Position numbers and translations under genes: made by a program | From: an uncultured Lachnospiraceae bacterium | Lineage (GTDB): Bacteria; Bacillota; Clostridia; Lachnospirales; Lachnospiraceae | Direction: 5' to 3' | Assembly (NCBI GenBank): GCA_947653315.1 | Contig: CANTGP010000020.1 | Coordinates: 1-15,480, forward strand | DNA: 15,480 nt | In this document: piece by piece, positions 1 to 7,445 of the stretch | Layout of the letters: the number at the start of each line of letters is the position of its first letter | How positions within the stretch are numbered: the stretch's first letter is position 1 | The notes under the pieces: generated by a model | Databases searched by the model: none | Told to the model about the DNA's origin: nothing | Seen by the model: only the letters and a program-made list of their open reading frames with translations

Positions 1-5
1 TCCAT
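1..5 (-). CDS. start codon of the next operon gene (partial, almost all outside window)
   Basis: Only the first five bases of a probable gene are visible: an ATG read from base 5 to base 3 on the minus strand. It is called because a near-perfect Shine-Dalgarno sequence (GGAGGGG, bases 17-11) precedes it at about seven bases, the same arrangement used by the other genes here. Nothing can be said about the product. It would be the next gene of the operon after the fucosyltransferase, which implies that transcription continues through the large inverted repeat. The ATG could also be fortuitous. Confidence 0.5.
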
Positions 6-10
6 ATAAA

Positions 11-17
11 CCCCTCC
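11..17 (-). promoter_or_regulatory. Shine-Dalgarno site for the gene leaving the window
   Basis: On the minus strand the bases read GGAGGGG, followed by a short TTTAT spacer and ATG. This matches the anti-Shine-Dalgarno of 16S rRNA and is the main evidence that another gene begins at base 5. Confidence 0.55.
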
Positions 18-44
18 GCCCGTTCAACTCACTAGCTTATGAGG

Positions 45-312
45 CTGTGATGTGCCGCCCCTTGTCCGGTGCGCTCCGGCTGCGGCATAGGGGGATGGAA
101 TCCATTCAAAAAAATGATGAGATTTCTTAGCGTTTCCGGCATGAGTTTTCCTGCCTCTCCAGGCGGCACTGTCTGACGAACGAAGTGAGGAGTTTGCCGC
201 CGCGGCAGGAAAACACATGCCGGAAACGGTTAGAAATCCCTCATTTTTGCCGTTGGATTCCACCCCCTATGCCGCAGCCGGAGCGCACCGGACAAGGGGC
301 GGCACATCACAG
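45..312. repeat. large imperfect inverted repeat (foldback element) at the 3' end of the fucosyltransferase gene
   Basis: The left arm (45-155) and right arm (204-312) are reverse complements. The outer 50 bp (45-94 against 263-312) match perfectly; then come one extra base, a 9-bp match, a diverged stretch (about 105-130 against 228-253), and an inner block that matches except at a few positions. The centre (156-203) has a second stem, GGCGGCA (162-168) with TGCCGCC (195-201), around a 26-base loop. The right arm supplies the last Leu codon and TGA stop of the fucosyltransferase. No T-run follows the stem in the direction of transcription, so it is not a standard intrinsic terminator. I saw no flanking target duplication and no transposase. 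It could be a MITE-like foldback element or two inverted copies of an intergenic repeat. Apart from this element and the start signal at 1-17, bases 1-306 hold nothing I recognise. Confidence 0.9.
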
Positions 313-1209
313 ACGGACCCCCTCCGCGTCCACCCGCACCATCCCCTCCGTAAAAACATCCCTGCACTCACAAGTATTCAGCCACTTCCCCGGAGCCACC
401 ACGCACTTATCCGCCGCCGGATTCAGCCAAGCCCCCCACCAACTGAAACTGCTGTTTGCAATAATATGATGCCTGCACATCCCCATCAGCATCAAATCCA
501 CATACCCGCTTTCCTCCGTCGTCCCCTCCACTGCCACAAAACGCCCTTCCCCCCATTTTCCGTCTTTTTCCACGCACCACCGCCGCATCCACTCCGCATC
601 GTTGGAAAACACGAAAAACCTCGCTTCCGGGTAACGCTCCATGAGATAAGTCACCGCCCCGTCATAATACGCTTCGGTACAAATTCCCCCGTATACCTGC
701 GCCGCATCCAAATAATCCCCACGGCGCACATGGACGCTGACCGACACACTGTCCTTCATCTGCCGTCCGTATTCCCTTACCATATCTTCCAATTCTTTCG
801 GCACCGCATCCTGACGGAACCGGAACGCGTTTCGCACCTCACCCTCGATATCCTTAAAATATTTCTCGCTTTGAAAACACCCGCACAAATATGCGTTATC
901 CAGTTCCAGCACCGCCCCGTCAAACTCCATGGGTTTCTCATAATACGCCGCGCTTTTCCTGCCAAACACCTTGCGGCGCAGACGGCTTCCCAAATCCATC
1001 GCCGCATCCGTCATTTTCACCAATTCCTCCCGCGTCACCTTCGGGTAATCAATACCGAACACCCAAAGCATCACCGGTCTGGCATTGTCCAGCGCATATT
1101 CCGTCACATCGTCAAATTTCACTTCTTTCCCAAGGGAGCGCAGTTTTAAATAAAGCGCATACTGGAACATCTGGTTCCCAATCCCCCCGGACATCCGAAT
1201 CACATTCAT
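307..1209 (-). CDS. GT11 alpha-1,2-fucosyltransferase
   Basis: Glycosyltransferase of family 11, which transfers L-fucose from GDP-fucose, usually in alpha-1,2 linkage onto galactose. The 300-residue length is normal for bacterial members. Family motifs are visible in order: the N-terminal glycine-rich GGIGNQMFQYA (8-18), the donor-binding HVRRGDY (160-166), FSND (201-204) and NSSFSWWGAWL (252-262). No signal peptide or membrane segment is seen, so it should act in the cytoplasm on a lipid-linked intermediate. The ATG start has GAGGAAG about nine bases upstream and lies 48 bp after the asnB stop. Its final Leu codon and TGA lie inside the right arm of the large inverted repeat, so the extreme C-terminus may have been shaped by that element. 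Family assignment is firm; acceptor and exact linkage are inference. A fucosylated glycan needs GDP-fucose genes, which are not in this window. Confidence 0.93.
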   Translation of the reverse strand: MNVIRMSGGIGNQMFQYALYLKLRSLGKEVKFDDVTEYALDNARPVMLWVFGIDYPKVTREELVKMTDAAMDLGSRLRRKVFGRKSAAYYEKPMEFDGAVLELDNAYLCGCFQSEKYFKDIEGEVRNAFRFRQDAVPKELEDMVREYGRQMKDSVSVSVHVRRGDYLDAAQVYGGICTEAYYDGAVTYLMERYPEARFFVFSNDAEWMRRWCVEKDGKWGEGRFVAVEGTTEESGYVDLMLMGMCRHHIIANSSFSWWGAWLNPAADKCVVAPGKWLNTCECRDVFTEGMVRVDAEGVRL

Positions 1210-1257
1210 TCCCGTCTTCCTCTTTTTCTGTTTATCCGCCTTTTCCGAATCCGGCGC

Positions 1258-3147
1258 CTACCGTCCTCTGCGCGCCCCCATCCAAGCCTGGAACATCAGG
1301 ATAAACCAAATTTGTATCCGCCAAATCCCCTTTTCCGTGAAATCCCGCCAAATCCGCTCCACCACGGCGGCATCCAGTATCCCCTGCCGTTCCACCAAAT
1401 CCCTGTCCATCAGCTCCTCCGCCCAATCCCGCAGTCCCGGCTCCAGCAGCCACTTATCGATGGGAATGCTGAACCCCTTCTTCGGACGCTCCATCATTTC
1501 TCGGGGAACGTAGCGGTACAGCACATCCCGCAGTACCTTCTTCCCCACATCCCCTTCCCTTTTATAGGCAATGGGCAGCGACCATGCAAATTCCACCACA
1601 TCCTTATCCAGCATCGGCACCCTTGTTTCCAGCGAAACCGCCATCGCCGCCCGGTCCACTTTCACCAGGATATCATCCGGGTGGTACATCAGCAAGTCCA
1701 TCAGCATTACGTTATGGTTCGTTTCTTCCAAATATCCTTCCTCATATTCGTTGTATTTATAAGGGATATCCCCGTGGGTTTTACTGATTTTCCGGATTAG
1801 GGGATCCGTTTCATAGGATATTTCATAAAGCCTGCCCGGTCCTTTTGCCCCCAGCAGCGTCCCCTTCGTCCGGTAAACGGGATTCTTTACCAAAGGGCTG
1901 TGAAGCACCAGCCCGCTGCACGGTTTGCGTACCCAATAAGGTATGTGTTTCATTTTATTCCAAATCCGGCTCACCGAACCGTAAGACGTATATCCGCAAA
2001 ACAGCTCGTCCCCGCCGTCCCCCGAAAGGGACACCGTCACATGTTCCCTTGTCATCCGGCTTACCAGGTACGTGGGTATTTGGGAGGAATCCGCAAACGG
2101 CTCTCCAAACATATCCGCAAGTCCCGGCACCACGCCGATGGCATCCTGCTTCGTTATATACAGCTCCGTATGCTCCGTTCCCAAATGGCGGGCAATCTCT
2201 TTTGCCGCCACCGCCTCGTTATAGCCGTCCTCATTCATGCCGATGGTGAAACTGCGCACTTTTCCCCCGTGCAGCGACTGCATCAACGCCACCACCGTAC
2301 TGCTGTCGATTCCCGCAGACAAAAAAGCCCCGACCGGCACATCCGCCACCATCTGCTCCCGGATGGATGCCTTCAACAGCCGCTCCAATTCCTCGGAAGC
2401 CTCCTTTTCGCTGCCCTGAAACAAATGCTCCTGCCCTCTCTTTGCCGCCTCCTTCATGGACCAGTAAGCGGATACGGACAGTTCTTCCTGCGTAAACGGT
2501 ACCTTCAACGTCAGCATGGTTCCCGCTTCCAATTTGTAAATCCCTTCATAAATCGAATACGGTGCCGGAATATACCCATGGGTAAAATAAATATCAAGCA
2601 CTTTCCTGTTAATGGGATTATGAAAACCCTCCAGTTCCTCCATACAACCGATTTCCGAGGCAAACGCAAAGACACCTTCCCCGGTAAACCCGTAATAAAG
2701 CGGCTTTTCCCCTACCCTGTCCCGCAACAGGAAAAGCACCCGCTCCTTCTTATCGTACAGAGCGACGGCAAACATCCCTTTGCACATGGAAACCGCCCGT
2801 TCCACCCCGTATGCTTCCATGGCTTCCAGCAGCACTTCCGTATCCGAAGTCCCCCGGAAAGCCGTCACTTTCTTTTCCGCCAGCAGTTTTGCCGCAATGG
2901 TTTTGTAATTATAGATTTCCCCGTTAAATGCCACCACGTACCTGCCGCTGTGGGATTCCATTGGCTGCGCGCCGTTTGCGGACAAATCCACGATGGAAAG
3001 CCTTTTATGGCCAAGCACCACCTGTGAATCCTCCGAAGCCCAAACGCCCTCTCCGTCCGGTCCCCGGTGGTGCATCCGCGCGTTCATCCTGCCGATATTC
3101 GCTTTCCAGTCCCCTTTTAAATTACAAAATCCCGCAATTCCACACAT
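1258..3147 (-). CDS. asnB: AsnB-type glutamine-dependent amidotransferase (second copy in transcription order)
   Basis: Asparagine synthase family protein of 629 residues with two domains. The N-terminal class II glutaminase keeps the nucleophile Cys2 (MCGIAGF), the RLSIVDLS segment (49-56), FNGEIYN (74-80) and the SDTEV aspartate (102). The C-terminal ATP-pyrophosphatase domain has LSAGIDSS (276-283), where the usual SGG is SAG, and SLSGDGGDE (373-381). The start at MCGI is chosen because Cys2 must follow the initiator Met and AAGGAG lies seven bases upstream; a longer reading would need a TTG. Family chemistry is transfer of glutamine ammonia to an AMP-activated carboxylate. In a polysaccharide operon the likely substrate is a uronic acid sugar, giving a uronamide, as proposed for WbpS-type O-antigen enzymes; that is inference, and genuine asparagine synthesis is not excluded. 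It lies 87 bp after the SGNH gene and 48 bp before the fucosyltransferase. Confidence 0.92.
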   Translation of the reverse strand: MCGIAGFCNLKGDWKANIGRMNARMHHRGPDGEGVWASEDSQVVLGHKRLSIVDLSANGAQPMESHSGRYVVAFNGEIYNYKTIAAKLLAEKKVTAFRGTSDTEVLLEAMEAYGVERAVSMCKGMFAVALYDKKERVLFLLRDRVGEKPLYYGFTGEGVFAFASEIGCMEELEGFHNPINRKVLDIYFTHGYIPAPYSIYEGIYKLEAGTMLTLKVPFTQEELSVSAYWSMKEAAKRGQEHLFQGSEKEASEELERLLKASIREQMVADVPVGAFLSAGIDSSTVVALMQSLHGGKVRSFTIGMNEDGYNEAVAAKEIARHLGTEHTELYITKQDAIGVVPGLADMFGEPFADSSQIPTYLVSRMTREHVTVSLSGDGGDELFCGYTSYGSVSRIWNKMKHIPYWVRKPCSGLVLHSPLVKNPVYRTKGTLLGAKGPGRLYEISYETDPLIRKISKTHGDIPYKYNEYEEGYLEETNHNVMLMDLLMYHPDDILVKVDRAAMAVSLETRVPMLDKDVVEFAWSLPIAYKREGDVGKKVLRDVLYRYVPREMMERPKKGFSIPIDKWLLEPGLRDWAEELMDRDLVERQGILDAAVVERIWRDFTEKGIWRIQIWFILMFQAWMGARRGR

Positions 3148-3154
3148 AACGCCG

Positions 3155-3160
3155 CTCCTT
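3155..3160 (-). promoter_or_regulatory. Shine-Dalgarno AAGGAG deciding the start of the amidotransferase at 3147
   Basis: The minus strand reads AAGGAG seven bases before the ATG at 3147. It supports translation starting directly at Met-Cys-Gly-Ile, which leaves the catalytic cysteine at position 2. Confidence 0.85.
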
Positions 3161-3234
3161 CTTCCATAATCCAATTTCCTGGCCGATTACCGGCCAAAAC
3201 ATGCAGCCCATGACCCATTCCCACCCGGCTCCTG

Positions 3235-4311
3235 TCACTCCTCCGCAGGGGCATCCGCAAAATCCCCTTCCGCAATCCTCCTTGCAATGGTTTCCTCCGC
3301 CCGGTTCATATCTTCTTTCCACTGCCCGTAGGCTTTTTCCCAGCTTTCATACCCTTGCTGCCCGCGCCGGTCTTCCAAACCGTAGTGCCCCACAAGATAT
3401 CCGCTTAAAAATTCCGTACATTTCCGCGCCCCCAAAGCATTGGTGTGTCCGCCGTAATCGCTAAAATCCGTTGCAAAATCCAATCCGATTTCACTGTAAT
3501 GGTCATTCAGGTTCAAAAATTCATAACCGTACCCGTCAATGATTTCTTCCATATAATTATACATTTCCTGTTTTTCCTCCTCCATTACGGTAGGGGACAG
3601 GATAAAAAGCGCCTGCAGCCCGTTTTCCTTTAAATAGTCCAGCAGCCGGTACAAACATTGTTCCTGGAATTCCGGCATGGGCGTTTTCGACGTGATTCCC
3701 GAAGTGTCCACCGCTTCGCAAGGACCCACCTCGTCCGTCATCACATACCCCTTCTGTTTCTCCGGCTTTTCATAGGAAAAACATGCCAACTGCTCCGGCA
3801 GCACCATAGTCTTCCAGTTGGAATGGTACTTAAAAATATCAAAATAATACGTATAGCGTTCCGAAACATCATCCACCATGGCATTGATGGTTTTTATCCG
3901 GTTCCACGAATATTTCAGGTTATCGGTGACACCCCTGGTATATGCCATATTGTTGGTCAAATCGGTTTCGTTTGCGGTATACATACGCATTTCAAATACA
4001 TACAGTTTTGGGGTTTGGGTCTTCCTGACTTCCTCCACCAGATACGGGGCGGCTACCGGACGCTGGAGGTTGCTGGATATGGGATATGCCGCAATCCCGT
4101 ACTCCCCCCACATCATCGGCGTGGCATAATACGGATACACCGGACTGGAGCCGATCATCACCACATCGATACTGTCCTTTTTCTCCGCATAAAAACCCGT
4201 AAACCTGTCCTTCACGTCGCCGTTGGTACGGATGATGTAAGTCACCGTCATCAGGATATATAGAAATAGTACCACGAATACTGCCGATTGCAATGCCTGT
4301 CTGCGCGTCAT
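3235..4311 (-). CDS. membrane-anchored SGNH/GDSL-type hydrolase or acyltransferase-like protein
   Basis: A 358-residue protein with one N-terminal membrane segment (about residues 8-27, after the basic MTRR) and a large domain that should face outside. The domain resembles the SGNH/DltD-like fold: a strand and nucleophile elbow DVVMIGSSP (49-57) and a C-terminal DFSDYGGHTNALG (282-294) in the place of the block that supplies catalytic Asp and His. The spacing here is DYGGH, not the classical DxxH, so catalysis is not assured. The tail (about 320-347) is charged and probably helical. The start is the ATG that overlaps the upstream glycosyltransferase stop as ATGA, with AAGGA about ten bases before it; an ATG 54 bases upstream lies deep inside that gene. 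Tight coupling to a GT4 suggests removal or addition of O-acyl groups on the glycan. Fold assignment is moderate; activity is inferred. Confidence 0.78.
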   Translation of the reverse strand: MTRRQALQSAVFVVLFLYILMTVTYIIRTNGDVKDRFTGFYAEKKDSIDVVMIGSSPVYPYYATPMMWGEYGIAAYPISSNLQRPVAAPYLVEEVRKTQTPKLYVFEMRMYTANETDLTNNMAYTRGVTDNLKYSWNRIKTINAMVDDVSERYTYYFDIFKYHSNWKTMVLPEQLACFSYEKPEKQKGYVMTDEVGPCEAVDTSGITSKTPMPEFQEQCLYRLLDYLKENGLQALFILSPTVMEEEKQEMYNYMEEIIDGYGYEFLNLNDHYSEIGLDFATDFSDYGGHTNALGARKCTEFLSGYLVGHYGLEDRRGQQGYESWEKAYGQWKEDMNRAEETIARRIAEGDFADAPAEE

Positions 4312-5426
4312 CTTCCCCGCTTCCTTCCCTTCCTGTCCATCAATTCCACAAAATACGCTTCCCATTTTGCATTTATTAAATCAGGATTTAACTTTTCTTT
4401 TATTTTTGCAGCATTTTTGCTTAATTTATCCGCAAATTCTTTGTCGTCTAAAATTTTTTGCAAGTTTTTTTCCAATTTCTGCCAGTTGTCCAATTCAGTC
4501 AACAGACCGTTTTCCCCATCCGTAATCAGCTCCGCAGGTCCGCCGCAAGGGCAATCGGTGGCAATACAGGGCAGTCCCAGCGCCATTGCCTCGATTAACG
4601 TATTGGGCATCCCTTCCGAATTGGAGGATAGTACGAAAACCGAAGCCTTATAAATTGCCTGCGCCACATCGGCGGTACTGCCGGGCAGACGGACCCTGTC
4701 CCCAAGTCCCATTTCGCCCGCTTGGCGGAGCAGGGGCTTGCGCAGTTCCCCTTCCCCGTAAATCACCAGTTCATAATCGGGGTAGCAATCTGCCAGCGCC
4801 GCAAAAGCCCGGATAATCATGATATGGTTCTTATTGGCATCCACACGGCCCACCGCCACGATTTTCTTCTCCCGCTCTCCCCCATAGGCCTCCCGCATAA
4901 AAGCAGGCGTCAGGGAATTCGGCAGAAGAACGGCCTTCTTACGGACCGCCGGAGGAAAGAATTCCATGCTCCCCCTGCTTTGCAGTACCACACCGTCCGC
5001 CAGGGGAAACAGCATTTTCGCGGCAAGGCGCAGACTCCCGGAATCATATTCCTCCTTTGGCTCCCCGCGTACCGAAACAACCACCGGAATATGCAAAAAG
5101 CGGGAGGTCATCAGCGCCATCACATTATTCTTCCCGATAAAGGACAGAATCAGGTCCGGCCGCTCCGTCTTCCAAATATCCCGCAGCCTGCAAAAACGCT
5201 TCCAAAAATTTCCCACCCTGCTTTTTCCGATTTGCCCCGCCGGAATCTCGGAATACACCCGTTTGATTCCGGCGGAAATCCCGTATTCATTTTGCGCCCG
5301 GTACTGGGTCACTATGGTAACGGTATAACCCCGCCCGTAAAAATACTCCGCCAAATTCACCAATACCCGTTCCGAACCGCCTTTGTCCAAAGAACTGATA
5401 AACATGGCGATATGCTTTTTTTCCAT
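4308..5426 (-). CDS. GT4-family glycosyltransferase (fourth in the operon)
   Basis: A 372-residue retaining glycosyltransferase of the GT-B fold, family GT4, expected to transfer a sugar from a nucleotide donor onto a lipid-linked oligosaccharide at the inner membrane face. The N-terminal domain opens with FISSLDKGGSERVLVNLA (9-26), with the glycine-rich acceptor-side loop. The C-terminal domain has VGRVDANKNH (192-201), VIYGEGEL (221-228) and the E-x7-E donor motif from E271 to E279 (EGMPNTLIE), followed by ATDCPCGGP. The start at MEKKH is preferred because GGGAG lies about seven bases upstream and it falls 29 bp after the asnB stop; an earlier ATG lies inside that gene. It resembles the GT4 at 9406-8297 through shared GGxERV and DCPCGGP segments, so the two may be paralogues. 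The 3' end is markedly AT-rich. Sugar specificity is unknown. Confidence 0.9.
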   Translation of the reverse strand: MEKKHIAMFISSLDKGGSERVLVNLAEYFYGRGYTVTIVTQYRAQNEYGISAGIKRVYSEIPAGQIGKSRVGNFWKRFCRLRDIWKTERPDLILSFIGKNNVMALMTSRFLHIPVVVSVRGEPKEEYDSGSLRLAAKMLFPLADGVVLQSRGSMEFFPPAVRKKAVLLPNSLTPAFMREAYGGEREKKIVAVGRVDANKNHIMIIRAFAALADCYPDYELVIYGEGELRKPLLRQAGEMGLGDRVRLPGSTADVAQAIYKASVFVLSSNSEGMPNTLIEAMALGLPCIATDCPCGGPAELITDGENGLLTELDNWQKLEKNLQKILDDKEFADKLSKNAAKIKEKLNPDLINAKWEAYFVELMDRKGRKRGR

Positions 5427-5455
5427 ATGCCTTCTCCCATCGTATTTTCCGCGCA

Positions 5456-7363
5456 TCAGCCGCAATACTGCCGGTACCATTGCTCAAATATAAAGAACGA
5501 CCACGACAGCTTGGAATAATTGGCCCCCGTCGCGGGTCCCCCGTCCCCCGTGCGGATATACTCCCTTATCATTGCCGACACGTAATCCGCGTCGAAAATC
5601 CCCTGCCGCTCCAAATAATCCCTTTCACTGTAATCCAAAAGCTGCTCCTTCAAAGGTCCCCGCAGCCATTGGTCCAACGGTACGCCGAACCCCACTTTCG
5701 GCCGGTCCAGGAGTTTCCTCGGAATATATTCGTAAGCAATGTCTTTCAGGATATGCTTCTTATCCCCCTTGCAAAACTTAAACGAATGGGGAATCCGGTA
5801 GGAATACTCCATCACATCCCTGTCCAAAATCGGGCAGCGGGTTTCCAGCGAATATTTCATGCTGGCACGGTCCACCTTGCATAAAATATCCCCCGGCAGG
5901 TAAGTATCCATATCCAACAGCATCCGGCGCACCTGCCATTTTCCCACGCCGTAACCGCTCTCCGACTCATAGTGGCAGGGAAGCGGATTTTTTCCGCCGC
6001 GCACCATTTTCCCTGCGCGGACCACATAATTGCTTGCACCGAACTGTGTCTTCGTCTCCCGGTTCCTGTTTTCCGCAATTACCCTGACACGGAACGGAAG
6101 TTTCTCCGCAAGATGCGCCTGCCGTACCAGGGGCAGGCGGCAAATCCCGTGCACTGCAGCCCCCGCAAAATCCAACGCCTGTGCCTGCGCCACGTTTTCG
6201 TAAATATTATAACCACAGTAAAATTCATCCCCGCCGTCCCCGGACAATGCCACCGTTACTTTCTCCCTCGCCAGCGCCGACACCAGCATGGAGGGAATCT
6301 GCGAGCTGTCGGCAAAAGGCTCGTCATAGTATTTCGGAATACTTTCCACCAGGTCAAACATCTGTTTTTCGTCAATATACAGTTCCGTATGACTGGTTCC
6401 CAAATAATCCGCCACCTGCTTCGCATACTTCGCTTCGTTATACCGTTCCTCATGGAAACCGATGGAAAAAGTTTTCACCGGCTCCCCGGACGCCTCCTGC
6501 GCCATGGCGGTAATCAGGGAAGAATCATATCCTCCGCTCAAAAAAGAGCCCAAAGGCACATCCGCAATCATCCGCGCCGCCGTCGCCTTTTTCAACAGTT
6601 CCTTAAGCTGCGTCTTCGCTTCCCCGTAATCCTTCACCGGATTCCCGTGCTGCTTCGCATACACCTTCCCCACATCCCAATATTTCCACTGCCTGCAGCC
6701 ATCACCTCCCGCGGACATGGCGGAAACGGAAAACGAAAGAATACTGCCCGGTTCCAGCTTATACACATCCTCAAACACCGACTCCGGCGCATTGATGTAC
6801 TGCTGGTAGAGATACCTGGAAAGTACGTCCCTGCGGATACGTTTTTTGAATCCGTCCGCCTCCATAATCGGTTTCAGCTCCGAGGCAAATACAAGGTTTT
6901 CCCCGTCCCGCCAGTAATAAAGGGGCTTTTTACCGATACGGTCGCGGACAAGGTATACCGTCCCGTTTTCCCTGTCAAACAGGGCGATGGCAAACATCCC
7001 GTTCATCCGCTTCACGCAGTCGATGCCCCATTTTAAATAAGCCGCGAGAATCACTTCCGTATCACAGTTCGAACGGAACGGGTAATCCGCCAGTTCTTCC
7101 TTTAATTCTCGGAAATTATAAATTTCCCCGTTATATACCACGCTCACCCGGCGGTTTCCGGAGTGCATCGGCTGATGCCCCAAAGGCGACAAATCCAAGA
7201 TGGACAGCCGCCGCTGCGCAAATCCCACCAAATACCCGTCCGCCGCCTCATAAATTTCCTCGCCGCTGTCGTCGGGTCCCCGGTGGTACATCGTATCATT
7301 CATTTTCTTAAGCTGCGCCAACCGGATATCCCTCCGCGACACAAACCCGCATATACCGCACAT
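5456..7363 (-). CDS. asnB: AsnB-type glutamine-dependent amidotransferase (first copy in transcription order)
   Basis: A 635-residue asparagine synthase family protein. The glutaminase domain has Cys2 (MCGICGF), RRLSILDLS (51-59), YNGEIYN (77-83) and the CDTEV aspartate (101). The synthetase domain has a canonical PP-loop LSGGYDSS (275-282) and ALSGDGGDE (372-380). The start at MCGI is fixed by GGAGGT six bases upstream and by the need for Cys2; an earlier ATG would add a 27-residue extension incompatible with a free N-terminal cysteine. The two AsnB proteins share domain order and many motifs but differ clearly, including SGG here against SAG in the other PP-loop, so they are not a recent duplication. 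Having two copies in one glycan operon suggests two different carboxylate substrates, for example two uronic acid residues converted to amides. That role is inference; ordinary asparagine synthesis remains possible. Confidence 0.92.
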   Translation of the reverse strand: MCGICGFVSRRDIRLAQLKKMNDTMYHRGPDDSGEEIYEAADGYLVGFAQRRLSILDLSPLGHQPMHSGNRRVSVVYNGEIYNFRELKEELADYPFRSNCDTEVILAAYLKWGIDCVKRMNGMFAIALFDRENGTVYLVRDRIGKKPLYYWRDGENLVFASELKPIMEADGFKKRIRRDVLSRYLYQQYINAPESVFEDVYKLEPGSILSFSVSAMSAGGDGCRQWKYWDVGKVYAKQHGNPVKDYGEAKTQLKELLKKATAARMIADVPLGSFLSGGYDSSLITAMAQEASGEPVKTFSIGFHEERYNEAKYAKQVADYLGTSHTELYIDEKQMFDLVESIPKYYDEPFADSSQIPSMLVSALAREKVTVALSGDGGDEFYCGYNIYENVAQAQALDFAGAAVHGICRLPLVRQAHLAEKLPFRVRVIAENRNRETKTQFGASNYVVRAGKMVRGGKNPLPCHYESESGYGVGKWQVRRMLLDMDTYLPGDILCKVDRASMKYSLETRCPILDRDVMEYSYRIPHSFKFCKGDKKHILKDIAYEYIPRKLLDRPKVGFGVPLDQWLRGPLKEQLLDYSERDYLERQGIFDADYVSAMIREYIRTGDGGPATGANYSKLSWSFFIFEQWYRQYCG

Positions 7364-7369
7364 ACCGGC

Positions 7370-7375
7370 ACCTCC
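7370..7375 (-). promoter_or_regulatory. Shine-Dalgarno GGAGGT deciding the start of the amidotransferase at 7363
   Basis: The minus strand reads GGAGGT six bases before ATG. It supports the Met-Cys start over the in-frame ATG 81 bases upstream at 7444. Confidence 0.88.
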
Positions 7376-7445
7376 GTCCCTTTTCCATTCTTGTTGCCGT
7401 TCACTCCGCGCACTATTCCAAAATACGGAATCCTTATTCCACATA

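Noticed and set aside
217..1149. 310-residue plus-strand open frame opposite the fucosyltransferase
   Set aside because: Rich in His, Arg and Pro, no recognisable motif, and antisense to a gene with clear GT11 motifs. It arises from the codon bias of the minus-strand gene.
1900..3027. 375-residue plus-strand open frame opposite an AsnB gene
   Set aside because: Antisense shadow: His/Arg/Pro-rich composition and no ribosome site or domain, while the minus strand encodes intact AsnB catalytic motifs.
3180..3196. Perfect TGGCCG / CGGCCA stem with a 5-base loop in the spacer before the second AsnB gene
   Set aside because: Only six base pairs and no T-run on either strand; it sits just before a strong ribosome site, so it is not a convincing terminator or operator.
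3122..3322. Minus-strand 66-codon frame across the SGNH-AsnB spacer
   Set aside because: It overlaps both real genes in another frame, has Cys/Gly-rich low-quality composition and no recognisable family.
5972..7036. 354-residue plus-strand open frame opposite the other AsnB gene
   Set aside because: Same reasons. Long antisense frames recur across this window because the minus-strand genes rarely use codons whose complement is a stop.
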